Below, piece after piece: positions 42,805 to 51,293 of a stretch of DNA of 64,000 bases (within the stretch, counting starts at the first letter, position 1; the number at the start of each line of letters is the position of its first letter). The notes beneath the pieces were generated by a model. That model made no database searches. It was given only the letters and a program-made list of their open reading frames with translations, and was not told the origin of the DNA. The position numbers and the translations under genes were made by a program. The DNA is from Aliirhizobium smilacinae (lineage in GTDB: Bacteria > Pseudomonadota > Alphaproteobacteria > Rhizobiales > Rhizobiaceae), in assembly GCF_006335145.1 (NCBI RefSeq), contig NZ_VDMN01000009.1, forward strand, positions 1-64,000, written 5' to 3'.

Positions 42805-43557
42805 TCATGCTTCGAACCTGACTAGGTCCCGACCTAAGGCTTTGGCTTCGTAAAGACGGCTATCCGCCAACTTGAACAATTCCTTATAAGTTGTTGAGCG
42901 CGAGAACGTGGCGCCACCAATGCTAACAGACAGAATGCCTTCAGACACACCGTCTGGGAACGGCAGGCTCCGGATCTTGCGCCTGATGGTCTCGGCAGTC
43001 ACAGACGCTTTCTCAGGGAGCGCGTTCGGGAGAAAGACAGCAAACTCTTCGCCCCCTATCCGTCCAACGATCTCTGGCCCTGTGAGGGCGCCGTTGATTG
43101 CTGTGGCAATCAGCTTAAGTGCTTGGTCGCCGGCCTGATGGCCATGAACGTCGTTGATGTTTTTAAAATGGTCGGCATCAACAATGAGCAAGGTGCCCGA
43201 TTGTGGAAGCGATCCCATCTCTGCTTTTTCGAGATAGGCTTCCACCAGCATCACGAAGGCACCTCTGTTCAGTACCGAGGTCAGGCTGTCGGTCATTGCC
43301 ATATGCTGCAGTTCGAGCCTTGCGACGGCAAGCTGCCGGATCTTTTCGAGAAGAAAATAGAAAAATGGGCCGCCAATGATGGTGGGCAGGAGAATGTCTG
43401 TTGCGATCGCCCTTCTGAAATGTTGCGGCGACATTTCTGCAAAATTCAAGGAGTCAGCAAGCAACGCCGCCAGCACGCATGCGAGCGTACCAATTATAGT
43501 ACCTGCGATGACGTGAGCTTTTGATGTCTCGGAGCGTATTTGGCCAATGAACGACAA
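42805..43557 (-). CDS. Membrane-bound GGDEF diguanylate cyclase
   Basis: The 250-aa protein has two N-terminal membrane helices (AGTIIGTLACVLAALLA; ILLPTIIGGPFFYFLLE) and then a GGDEF domain: MTDSLTSVLNRGAF, VDADHFKNINDVHGHQAGD and the active-site GRIGGEEFAVFLPN. An intact GGEEF signature predicts c-di-GMP synthesis. It lies 65 bp upstream of the GAF-EAL gene on the same strand, so a cyclase and a phosphodiesterase may be co-regulated. Confidence 0.92.
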   Translation of the reverse strand: MSFIGQIRSETSKAHVIAGTIIGTLACVLAALLADSLNFAEMSPQHFRRAIATDILLPTIIGGPFFYFLLEKIRQLAVARLELQHMAMTDSLTSVLNRGAFVMLVEAYLEKAEMGSLPQSGTLLIVDADHFKNINDVHGHQAGDQALKLIATAINGALTGPEIVGRIGGEEFAVFLPNALPEKASVTAETIRRKIRSLPFPDGVSEGILSVSIGGATFSRSTTYKELFKLADSRLYEAKALGRDLVRFEA

Positions 43558-43874
43558 GATTGATACCCTGATTTAGTAGCCCAGGATATGCAAGTTTCCT
43601 TAAAAAACGGACGATTTACATGGTTAAAAGTGCCTGTCGTTGCCTGTCGCCACTGACGGAAGCCGTAAAGCGAGCTTTCGTCAAAGTTTTCTGTTGGGGG
43701 CTTTTCTAAAGCAAATTCGGTTCCGATCGTCTGCGGTGCAGAACTCAGCGATTACGCGAAAACTCGTCCAGCAAAGCGCTTTCAAATCGGTCGTCCACGC
43801 CGTGCTTTAACCGGCCCCAAATCATCCATTCGCGAGGGCACGCAGCTCCCCCTATACGAAAATTCAGCGCGAAC
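43558..43874. other. Gap upstream of the cyclase gene, no gene seen
   Basis: These 317 bp should hold the promoter of the cyclase gene. A sequence near 43897-43907 (GGTTCGACTCC) resembles a tRNA T-loop but has no matching arms around it. Nothing else is supported. Confidence 0.4.
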
Positions 43875-44520
43875 TTATCGGCCAAATGACGGGGTCGACG
43901 GTTCGACTCCTTTCAAGACCAGGCACAGAGCCCAACAACGCGAGAATTGAGCCACTTCAATCCAATCGTTCTGCAGCCGCGCGGCTGCGGCCGAGTCGAT
44001 TGCTTCGACTTCTACGGCCACAACCATCGACAGGAAGGCGTCCGTCGCGCCTGTGAAGCTCCCTGAGACTGGAACAGCGTGGGAGATGTCGCGGGTCACG
44101 GCGACTGGGATGAGGTTGGCGCTGCCCATGCTGCGGTTTGTCGGATCGAATGTTATCCAGCCCGCGCCCGGAACGAACACTTCAGCCCAGGCATGGGTTG
44201 ATCCACCGTCCATCGAGCCGGTGAGTGAACTGTCTGGATTGAACAGAGAGCCCGAGACGATCCGGGCACCAAAGCCGAGGCTGCGGACCGTTTCGACGAA
44301 CAGCACGGCAAAATCTCTGCAGGAGCCCCAACCCGGTCAAGAGTGATCAGCGAGTTTGTGTGCCTTCCTCTTCCCGGCTTTGGTAAGAGATGGAGGATGC
44401 AATGCCGAGACTAATGTCCTTGAGCAGAGACAATGTATCCGTCGGCGTGCCAGCGACGAAGCCGCGAGCCCAAGCCGCAAGCCGGCCGTCGATATCCTCA
44501 TACTGTTGAACTCAGCTCGA
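43875..44520 (-). pseudogene. Transglutaminase-like protein, truncated copy
   Basis: This copies the 3' part of the intact gene at 57486-58355. The frame from 44306 keeps LFVETVRSLGFGARIVSG, the catalytic-region STHAWAEVFVPGAGW and SGSFTGATDAFLSM. The 5' half is lost: at about 44505 the sequence jumps from the transglutaminase (TACTGTTGAAC) directly into the start of the PHB-depolymerase-like gene. A frameshift near 44330 separates the catalytic Cys motif (GSCRDFA) from its upstream part. The C-terminus also differs from the intact copy beyond about 43995. Non-functional. Confidence 0.88.
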
Positions 44521-44551
44521 TCAGCTGGCGTGAACTCGTGTGTTGCGGCAC
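44505..44551 (-). pseudogene. 5' remnant of PHB-depolymerase-like esterase
   Basis: Only the GTG start and the next 15 or so codons (VPQHTSSRQLIEL) of the gene intact at 58437-59537 remain. They are fused to the middle of the transglutaminase remnant by the deletion that distinguishes this copy. Confidence 0.8.
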
Positions 44552-44654
44552 ATCCGTCTCCCTGGCTCGTCGTGGGCACGAGGGTCTCATATGGGCGCGG
44601 ATGCTGCGCCGCACAAATTTATTTGTGTGCGAGCCCAAAAGTTAGGTGTCAGTT

Positions 44655-45704
44655 TCAGATTGCATGTACCGCAACAGATGCGATACCGGCCGCCTGACGA
44701 AACGAGATCAACCGTCGGCTCTCTTCGTCCCACAGCACCAGCTTCACGCATTGCAGGCTTTGCCACAGCGTGATCTTGCCAATTTGACCGAGTTCCGGAT
44801 GGTTTTGAAGGACCTCGGGCAGGCGATAGTAGGGGACCTTGCTCGAGAGGTGGTGTACGTGGTGGATGCCGATATTGCCAGTCAGCCAGCGCAGTGGAAG
44901 CGGCAGATCGTAGTGGGATGCACCGTGCAACGCAGCTTTTGGAAACTGCCATTCCGGCGCTTTCGACCAGTGCGTCTCCTCAAATTGATGCTGCACGTAG
45001 AAAAGCCAGACGCCGACAGACCCTGCCAGGAGGACGATTGGCAGGTGAACGACGAAAAAGGATAAAGGGCCGATTGCCCAGATCAGCAGTCCAGCGATCA
45101 CAACGACCGCGACGTTGGTCGCCATCGTCGACATCCAAGGAAGCATGCCGTCGCGCATCATGCCCGTCGGCAGACGTTGCTGGAACAGGAAGAGCCAGGC
45201 CGGGCCGATGCCAAACATCACCAGCGGATGCCGGTAGAAGCGATACCCGATCCGGCCCCACCGGGAGCGTGCATAATATTCCGCCACGGTAAGAGTGGTG
45301 ATGTCGCCGACGCCGCGCTCATCAAGATTGCCGGCCGAGGCGTGATGGGTGGCGTGCGCCCTGCGCCAGTAGTCATAAGGCGTCAGCGTGAGGACGCCGA
45401 GAACACGGCCTGTCCAATCATCGAAACGTCGTATTGCAAAGAAGGAGCCGTGGCCGCAGTCGTGCTGGATCATGAACAGCCGCAGCAGGAATCCTGCCGC
45501 CGGGACGACCAGGATCAAGCCCCACCAGAAACCGTAATGAACCGCCAGCCAGGTCAGTGTCCAGAAGGCGGCGAAGGGGAGGGCGGTGACCGCCAACTCA
45601 AACATGCTGCGACCTGCGTGCGGCGTGCGATATTTGGCAAGGATCTTCAGCCAAGCTTTTGCATCCGAGATTTCGGGAGTGGGGCACGTCGATTGCACGT
45701 TCAT
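44655..45704 (-). CDS. Membrane fatty acid desaturase, copy A
   Basis: The 349-aa protein has the three histidine boxes of membrane di-iron desaturases: HDCGHGSFF, HATHHASAGN and IHHVHHLSSK. About four to six membrane segments lie between them (FWTLTWLAVHYGFWWGLILV; VVVIAGLLIWAIGPLSFFVV). It would introduce a double bond into acyl lipids in the inner membrane. By hand count it differs from copy B at 59641 at about 26 of 349 positions, mostly in the first 50 and last 10 residues; the boxes are identical. It appears intact, although its neighbours in this duplicated segment are broken. Confidence 0.92.
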   Translation of the reverse strand: MNVQSTCPTPEISDAKAWLKILAKYRTPHAGRSMFELAVTALPFAAFWTLTWLAVHYGFWWGLILVVPAAGFLLRLFMIQHDCGHGSFFAIRRFDDWTGRVLGVLTLTPYDYWRRAHATHHASAGNLDERGVGDITTLTVAEYYARSRWGRIGYRFYRHPLVMFGIGPAWLFLFQQRLPTGMMRDGMLPWMSTMATNVAVVVIAGLLIWAIGPLSFFVVHLPIVLLAGSVGVWLFYVQHQFEETHWSKAPEWQFPKAALHGASHYDLPLPLRWLTGNIGIHHVHHLSSKVPYYRLPEVLQNHPELGQIGKITLWQSLQCVKLVLWDEESRRLISFRQAAGIASVAVHAI

Positions 45705-45935
45705 TGTTGCTGACCGGCTTTCTGCAAAGCGGCCGTGCGATAAAAGTGTTCCGCATGCTTGATAGAGATTTTCCGCCTCGATGCGGTCGCCGGCTTAGGC
45801 GGTCTCACGTGCAAGAAGCATATATTGCTCATATCGCTTCGTCAGGCTTTGCGAGCTTCGGATCTGGGGTAGAAACCTTGGCCCGTGCAGGCCTGGTGAT
45901 AAAAGGCCGGGAATTTCGGTCTGGTGAATTCAAGA
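45701..45935 (-). pseudogene. DUF4167-like small protein, broken copy
   Basis: The reading LTKRYEQYMLLARETA then a stop (TAA) and AGDRIEAENLYQ followed by a frameshift (ACGTLLSH for HAEHFYRT) matches the intact gene at 60687-60920. One nonsense change and one frameshift make it non-functional. It lies directly upstream of desaturase copy A, as in copy B. Confidence 0.82.
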
Positions 45936-45989
45936 ACAATTCAAGCCGTCATAGGGCTTGCTCCATAAACGTCGTAATGTTGAGAATAA

Positions 45990-46450
45990 TTGACCGCGAC
46001 TGAATGCAGGCGAATTCGCCAATGGTTTCACCGCCTTCGCGCGGCATCGCGGTGTGACGAATATGTATCTGGACATTGCGGCCGTTTGATGTTGCGTAGA
46101 ACCCGCGACCGCCGCAGCAGCCAGGAAGTCAAGGAGATCAACTGCAAGGACGAGGCCAAACCCTTGGAGGGCGCGCTGCGGCAGGGAACAGCGTATCTTC
46201 AAGCAACCTCGATCTCTCGTCTTAAGCACGACCACGCCGGGCGTCATCAGGCGTGGCGATGCTTTGTGAAGGTTCAACAGTTGATTGTCGAGGCGGGAGG
46301 ATAACATCATTATCGGCTGCGACTACGGACAGCTCCCGATCCCTAAGGTACACTGACCGCGAGACCGACCGCGTGGCTGCCGGCAAACCTTTGGCCCGCC
46401 GAGGAACAATCTTCCCGTCCCAAGGTTGCAGTCCATTAGCTTCTTCAGAG
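45990..46450. other. Region between duplication copy A and the MBL gene
   Basis: The first part (to about 46105) still matches copy B. The rest holds a short plus-strand frame reading SSQEVKEINCKDEAKPLEG and LKHDHAGRHQAWRCF that I do not recognise and that lacks a ribosome site. I assign no gene. The promoter of the MBL-fold gene should be near the right end. Confidence 0.4.
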
Positions 46451-47350
46451 ATGGATACCGCGATGTCAGAACAGATTCCCCTCCATGACAAAGATCGTGC
46501 TACGGAGGATGACCGAGGTGACGGCACGCGGCAAATCGCCTCCGATCTTGCTTATCTCCGCACGATCATGGTCAACGTGATGTTTTTCGGAAAGCCTCAT
46601 GCGGGTGATCGTCGGTGGGTCTTGATTGATGCCGGTGTTTTCGGCGGCAAATCGTCCATCAAGAGCGCCGCCGAAAGCCGGTTTGGAGCAGGCGCGAGAC
46701 CCGCGGCGATCGTCCTCACGCATGGCCATTTCGATCATGTTGGTGCGCTCGAAGACCTCGCTGACGAATGGGACGTTCCTGTCTACGCGCACTCCCTCGA
46801 ACATCCCTACCTGACTGGCGAGGCTGCTTACCCTGATGGCGATCCATCTGTCGGCGGTGGCCTGATGGCCAGTTTGTCGGGCTTGCTGCCTACCAAACCC
46901 GTGAATGTCTCTGATCGTCTCGATGCTCTTCCAGAGGATGGGTCGGTACCCTTCATGCCCGGATGGGTCTGGATCCACACGCCAGGTCATTCGCCTGGGC
47001 ATATCTCTCTGTGGCGCACCGCGGATCGGACGCTCATCGCAGGCGACGCCTTCGTCACCACGAAAGCGGAATCCGCTTACGCCACGGCGCTACAGACGCC
47101 CGAGCTCCATGGGCCGCCTCGCTATTTCACAATCGATTGGCCGAAGTCCAAGACGTCAGTCGAGACGCTCGCTGCGCTGCGACCCGACTTGGTCGTAACG
47201 GGGCATGGCCGGGCCATGCAGGGGCCGAACGTGACCGAAGGGCTTCAGACCCTGGCGCGCGAATTCGATCACATTGCCGTCCCCAGCGATGGCGAATACG
47301 TGCGTCGACCAGCGACAGTCGAAGATGGATCGGCTTACGTTCGGTCGTGA
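46451..47350 (+). CDS. MBL-fold metallo-hydrolase
   Basis: The 299-aa protein from ATG 46451 (46463 is also possible) has the metallo-beta-lactamase motifs: VLIDAGVFGG, LTHGHFDHVGAL (HxHxDH), IHTPGHSPGHISLW, LIAGDAFVTT and VVTGHGRAM. Two metal ions are expected and the enzyme is hydrolytic. The substrate is unknown; this subgroup is often annotated as glyoxalase II-like. It stands alone, convergent with the reductase gene. Confidence 0.87.
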   Translation: MDTAMSEQIPLHDKDRATEDDRGDGTRQIASDLAYLRTIMVNVMFFGKPHAGDRRWVLIDAGVFGGKSSIKSAAESRFGAGARPAAIVLTHGHFDHVGALEDLADEWDVPVYAHSLEHPYLTGEAAYPDGDPSVGGGLMASLSGLLPTKPVNVSDRLDALPEDGSVPFMPGWVWIHTPGHSPGHISLWRTADRTLIAGDAFVTTKAESAYATALQTPELHGPPRYFTIDWPKSKTSVETLAALRPDLVVTGHGRAMQGPNVTEGLQTLAREFDHIAVPSDGEYVRRPATVEDGSAYVRS

Positions 47351-47473
47351 GGTCTCGTCCTGTATGACGCTGCGCTCGATTGAATTGGCGCGTGCAGCAG
47401 CTCGCGCCGCCTCCCGTCCAAGCAGATGATAGGAAGCAAGGGGTCGTAGTCCGCCCGGTTGTGTCATACATGG

Positions 47474-48385
47474 TCAAGCTCGCAGCATCATGCGCTGTTC
47501 GCACAGGTCGTTTCGGATCGTCGTCGCAGCGACCGAGGCCTGGCCCATGGCGCTGCTGATTTGATCCAGCCCCAGCACCACATCACCAGCCGCATACAGC
47601 CCCGCGATGGTTGTCCTCTGATGCCGGTCGACCTCGACGCATCCGACCTCCGTTCGCTTGGCTCCGAGTGCTCCTGCAAGCTCCGACCGGATATCCGATC
47701 CCATTGCTGGGTAAATCGTCTCGAACGTCATGGATGCCCCCGGCAGGCCGACGATGATCCGGTTTTCCTTCAACTCGATTTCGGTGATCGGACCTAAGAA
47801 AACTTCTATTCCATGTCGCGCTAAAGTGGCAAACTGCTCCCGGCTCAGGTCGTGAGTATCTTGCGTTGATATCATGGTGACTCGGCTGGTAAAGCTCCGC
47901 AGGAACAGCGCTTCGTTCAATGCCCGTTCGCCGCTACCGACAACGCCGACATCCTTGTCGGTGATCTCGAAACCGTCGCAGATCGGGCAGTACCGGATCA
48001 AGCCTTTCTGCAGAGCCTCTGTGTGCAGGTCGTCCGGCATCGGTGGACGATGGTTGACAACGCCGGTGGCGAGCAACACGGCGCGCGCCGCGACGAGCTC
48101 GCCATCCGCCATTGCAATGAAATCGTCCCCATTCCTTTCCAGGGACGTCACCTCGGCGACCCGAAACTGTGCGCCATAGCGTTCGGCCTGGAGCCGCATC
48201 TGTCGCACGAGGTCGCGCCCGGCTATGCCTTGTGGGTAACCGGCGTGGTTGTGGGTGATCGGGATGGAAGCCGCGCGGCCCTGACCGTGATCCAGGACGA
48301 TCACGCTCAAGTGGAACCGCGCCAGGTAGATGGCGGCGGTCAGACCGGCTGGTCCGCCGCCAATCACGAGGCAGTCATACGTCAT
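47474..48385 (-). CDS. Thioredoxin reductase-like FAD/NAD(P) oxidoreductase
   Basis: The 303-aa protein has an FAD-binding GGGPAGLTAAIYLARF, a HNHAGYPQGIAGRDL segment, the redox motif YCPICDGFE (CxxC), an NADPH motif VGVVGSGERALNEA and the C-terminal GLYAAGDVVLGLDQIS. Size and order are those of TrxB-like enzymes. The CPIC active site differs from the CAxC of true thioredoxin reductases, so trxB is not assigned. It follows the alcohol dehydrogenase gene by 10 bp and is co-transcribed with it. Confidence 0.88.
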   Translation of the reverse strand: MTYDCLVIGGGPAGLTAAIYLARFHLSVIVLDHGQGRAASIPITHNHAGYPQGIAGRDLVRQMRLQAERYGAQFRVAEVTSLERNGDDFIAMADGELVAARAVLLATGVVNHRPPMPDDLHTEALQKGLIRYCPICDGFEITDKDVGVVGSGERALNEALFLRSFTSRVTMISTQDTHDLSREQFATLARHGIEVFLGPITEIELKENRIIVGLPGASMTFETIYPAMGSDIRSELAGALGAKRTEVGCVEVDRHQRTTIAGLYAAGDVVLGLDQISSAMGQASVAATTIRNDLCEQRMMLRA

Positions 48386-48395
48386 CGAGGTCTAA

Positions 48396-49571
48396 TCATG
48401 CGGTCAGCACCACCTTGATGCAGTTGTCCTTCTTGTCGCGGAAGGTTTCGTAGAGGGCAGGGCCGTCCTCGAGCTTTGCCCGGTGGGTGATGATGAAGCT
48501 CGGGTCGATCTCGCCTTCCTCAATGCGGCGCAAGAGGTCGAGCGAGTAGCGGTTAACGTGGGTCTGGCCGGTTCGGATGGTCAAGCCCTTGTTCATGGCC
48601 GCGCCAAACGGGATCTTGTCGAGGAAGCCGCCATAGACGCCCGGAACCGAGACGATCCCGCCGGGGCGGCAAGCCATGATGGCAGCGCGCAAGGCGTGAG
48701 GGCGGTCAGTGCCCAGGAGTGTCGCCGCCTTGACCTTGTCGATGACGGCATCGAACGAAGCGGTGGCGTGGGACTCGGCTCCGACAGCATCGATGCACTT
48801 GTCCGCTCCGTGACCGTTCGTCATCTCCTTGATCCGGTCGGGAATGGTCGCATCCTCGTCATCGAAGTTGATGATCTCGGCGCCGGCCTGCTGGGCCAAT
48901 GCAAGCCGCTCCGGCACGTTGTCGATCGCGATGACGCGGGCTGCGCCTTGCATCAGGGCGCTCTTGATGCAGAACTGGCCGACGGGGCCGCAGCCCCAGA
49001 TCGCGACGATGTCGGAAGGTTCGATCTCGCAATTGGCAGCCGCCATCCAGCCTGTCGGGAAGATATCGCCGAGGAACAGCGCCTGTTCGTCGCTCATGCC
49101 GTTCGGAATAATGATGGGGGAGACGTCCGCATAGGGAACGCGAACATACTCCGCCTGGCCGCCGGCATAGGCGCCGGTGAGGTGAGAATATCCGAAGAGG
49201 CCAGCCGTCGGATAACCGAAGGCCTTGGTCGCGTTGTCGGCAGTGCGGTTGCTGCGCTCGCACACCGACCAGTTGCCCTTCAGGCATTGCGGGCACTCGC
49301 CGCAGCAGATGGTGAAGGGCACAACGACCCGATCGCCGACTTTGAGCTTTTTATTGTCGCGCCCGACGTCGACGACTTCGCCCATGAATTCATGTCCGAG
49401 AATGTCGCCCTTTTCCATGAAAGGGATATAGCCGTCCATGAGATGAAGATCGGATCCGCAAATCGCGCAGGCCGTCATCTTGATGATAACGTCACGGCCG
49501 TCTTCGATCTTTGGTTCGGGAACATTGTCGCAGCGGATATCGCCTTTGCCGTGCCAGCACAGTGCCTTCAT
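48396..49571 (-). CDS. Zinc-dependent alcohol dehydrogenase (MDR family)
   Basis: The 391-aa protein starts at ATG 49571 with MKALCWHGKGDI; an upstream extension to 49676 overlaps the preceding gene. Catalytic zinc ligands are in CAICGSDLHLMDG and GHEFMGEVVD, structural zinc cysteines in CGECPQCLKGNWSVC, and the NAD-binding motif in GCGPVGQF. Size and sequence resemble the glutathione-independent formaldehyde dehydrogenase-like branch. Its ATG overlaps the stop of the membrane-protein gene (ATGA), so the three genes form an operon. Confidence 0.92.
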   Translation of the reverse strand: MKALCWHGKGDIRCDNVPEPKIEDGRDVIIKMTACAICGSDLHLMDGYIPFMEKGDILGHEFMGEVVDVGRDNKKLKVGDRVVVPFTICCGECPQCLKGNWSVCERSNRTADNATKAFGYPTAGLFGYSHLTGAYAGGQAEYVRVPYADVSPIIIPNGMSDEQALFLGDIFPTGWMAAANCEIEPSDIVAIWGCGPVGQFCIKSALMQGAARVIAIDNVPERLALAQQAGAEIINFDDEDATIPDRIKEMTNGHGADKCIDAVGAESHATASFDAVIDKVKAATLLGTDRPHALRAAIMACRPGGIVSVPGVYGGFLDKIPFGAAMNKGLTIRTGQTHVNRYSLDLLRRIEEGEIDPSFIITHRAKLEDGPALYETFRDKKDNCIKVVLTA

Positions 49572-49948
49572 TGAATGATCTCCTTGTTGTCGTTGTGTTC
49601 GGCTGTCCCGGTCGCCCGGATTTCCGTGACCGCTACCAGGACGAGCGCGGCTACGCCGATGAGATAGTTGGGCCACCGGAGGTCCGGCGGGAAATCGAGG
49701 AGTGACGGCAAGGCCAGCATCGCAACGGCGAACACGATGTCCAGCAGCAAGTGGAAACGAATTCTGAGGTATCTCACCACGCCAAGTTCGTAGTCCGTGA
49801 TGAGGCTATAGAGAATGGCAATGATCCCTAAGGCGATTAACGTCATCCTCGTGGCGCCTTGGAGGCCCAGGACGAATGGCAGCGCGATGACGATAAAACC
49901 CACGATATAGTCGATCACGCCATGCACGAGCGTCGGTATAAAGCGCAT
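49568..49948 (-). CDS. Small four-helix membrane protein (SPW-repeat-like)
   Basis: From ATG 49948 the 126-aa protein has four hydrophobic segments: VIDYIVGFIVIALPFVLG, LIALGIIAILYSLITDY, LLLDIVFAVAMLALPSLL and YLIGVAALVLVAVTE. It resembles SPW-repeat-like or DUF-type membrane proteins often encoded with stress genes. The function is unknown. It is first in the operon with the alcohol dehydrogenase and reductase genes, and the 240 bp upstream probably contain the operon promoter. Confidence 0.78.
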   Translation of the reverse strand: MRFIPTLVHGVIDYIVGFIVIALPFVLGLQGATRMTLIALGIIAILYSLITDYELGVVRYLRIRFHLLLDIVFAVAMLALPSLLDFPPDLRWPNYLIGVAALVLVAVTEIRATGTAEHNDNKEIIQ

Positions 49949-50188
49949 TTGCCTTCTCCTTATTTTCGCGAGTGAGTATCGCAACAATGGTGCTAGGTTC
50001 GGTGCCTAGGCATGGCGATCATACTGTCGGCCGTCCTCTCCCTGCACGGTCCCAAGACAGCCAATCCGCGGGAAATGCAATTCTCACGGTTGAATTCTGT
50101 CGTTGAGATCGTTGCAAAAGAAAAGGTTCACACTCCGCATCGCTGGTCGAAACGAGTGTGAGCGAGGCTCAAGCCAAGCTGAAAGTGA

Positions 50189-50210
50189 ACGGCCGCCTTT
50201 CGGCGGCCGT
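50189..50210 (-). terminator. Hairpin downstream of the YciF gene
   Basis: ACGGCCGCC and GGCGGCCGT form a 9-bp stem with a 4-base loop, 15 bp after the stop of the YciF gene. On the minus strand it is followed by a loose T-rich stretch (TTCACTTTC), so termination is probable but not textbook. Confidence 0.65.
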
Positions 50211-50224
50211 GTCGTTGGCAACGA

Positions 50225-50737
50225 TCAGGCAGCTTTGACGCTCTTGCCTTTACCCTTGGGATTCGCAGATGCATCAGCGAGCTGGGTCAGCTTCTGATCC
50301 GTAGCAATTTCCTCATCGAGGGTTGCCTGAAGGAGTGGCACGGCCTCAGTTAGACCGAGCTGGTTGGCCCAGGCGACCAATGTACCGTAGCGGGCCATCT
50401 CGTAATGCTCGACGGCTTGCGCCGAGGAGATGAGACCGGCGTCGAGAGCAACGGTGCCCTTGTACTCCTCCATGATCTCCTCGCCTTCGGCCAGTATGCC
50501 CTGGATGGCTTCGCAGGTCTTGCCGCGAGCCGGCTTGCCGATGAGTTCGAACACCTGTTCGAGGCGAGCGATCTGTTCCTGGGTCTCGTCGCGGTGCTGC
50601 AGAAAGCCGGCCTTGCCTTCTTCCGACTGTGCGGCGCGCGCCATCTTCGGCAATGCCTTCAAGATCTGTTTTTCGGCGAAGTAGATATCCTTGAGCGTAT
50701 CCAGGAAGAGGTCGTTAAGAGTTTTTTCGGTAGCCAT
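50225..50737 (-). CDS. yciF: YciF-like ferritin-superfamily protein (DUF892)
   Basis: The 170-aa helical protein reads TLNDLFLDTLKDIYFAEKQI and ILKALPKMARAAQSEEGKAG at the N-terminus, with QAVEHYEMARYGTLVAWANQ and LLQATLDEEIATDQKLTQLA later. These are the DUF892/YciF four-helix bundle motifs with the Glu/His metal ligands of rubrerythrin-like proteins. The family is induced by osmotic and other stresses. A Lys-rich tail follows. It is a single gene with its own hairpin. Confidence 0.92.
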   Translation of the reverse strand: MATEKTLNDLFLDTLKDIYFAEKQILKALPKMARAAQSEEGKAGFLQHRDETQEQIARLEQVFELIGKPARGKTCEAIQGILAEGEEIMEEYKGTVALDAGLISSAQAVEHYEMARYGTLVAWANQLGLTEAVPLLQATLDEEIATDQKLTQLADASANPKGKGKSVKAA

Positions 50738-51014
50738 GGTGATCTCCTGTGGCGGTTGACGCGGATGTTCCGCGCGGTTTGACTGATGTCAGTGTGACGG
50801 CCTCTGTTCGGAGGTCGATTCAATCCGGCCAAGCAAGGACCTTCGATCGGCAGAACTTCCAGGACGTAAGGCGCAGAGCGCCAGTGGTTCGCCTGATACG
50901 CCGTTAACCAGCGGAAAGCGCGGTTGTTCCGTCGAGGTTTTCTGATAGAGCTCCGTCAGGTGCCGACGCCGCTGGATCGCCGTCCGCTTTGAACGGCAGG
51001 GTCTCGTGCGGAGT
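50738..51014. other. Upstream region of yciF, no gene supported
   Basis: This stretch should contain the yciF promoter. Open frames here have no ribosome sites or recognisable content. Confidence 0.4.
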
Positions 51015-51185
51015 CTACGCGGCATTTTCCTCAATAGCGTATCTGCGGCAACACTGGAGGTAGGCTGCCCCGTGCGCCGAAACGAGATCGACGACGCTGT
51101 TCCACAGCCATGAAGGCGCATCGAGCGCTTTCGAGCGATTGCGCTGAAGCTCTTCCAGCCATGACACGCGTTCGGCCGAGTTCAT
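51015..51185 (-). CDS. Short hypothetical protein
   Basis: A 56-codon frame reads MNSAERVSWLEELQRNRSKA and APSWLWNSVVDLVSAHGAAY. The composition is protein-like and helical, but I do not recognise it and its ribosome site is weak. A longer version from a TTG at 51281 is possible. It could be the remains of a longer gene. Confidence 0.35.
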   Translation of the reverse strand: MNSAERVSWLEELQRNRSKALDAPSWLWNSVVDLVSAHGAAYLQCCRRYAIEENAA

Positions 51186-51293
51186 TTGACGCGCGTGGGC
51201 GATGCCGACAACCTGCGCCAGGAATTCGGCGAAGCCAGGGGCGTCGTTGCGCGGCGAAATTTTCCGAAGCGCGATCCGCAAGGTGGGGCCTGG

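Larger units (their letters stand above)
43997..46105. repeat. Segmental duplication, copy A (with internal deletion)
   Basis: This segment is homologous to 57490-61095. It carries a truncated transglutaminase, the first codons of the esterase gene, a complete desaturase and a broken DUF4167 gene, in the same order and strand. Compared with copy B it lacks about 58001-59500. The boundaries are set by eye where matching fades and are good to a few tens of bases. Confidence 0.9.

Noticed and set aside
43890..43930. A tRNA-like T-loop (GGTTCGACTCC), possibly an attachment site
   Set aside because: The flanking bases do not form a T-stem, and no acceptor, D or anticodon arm can be drawn nearby.
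46105..46320. Short plus-strand frame before the MBL gene
   Set aside because: No ribosome site, no family, and its left end lies in decayed duplicated DNA.
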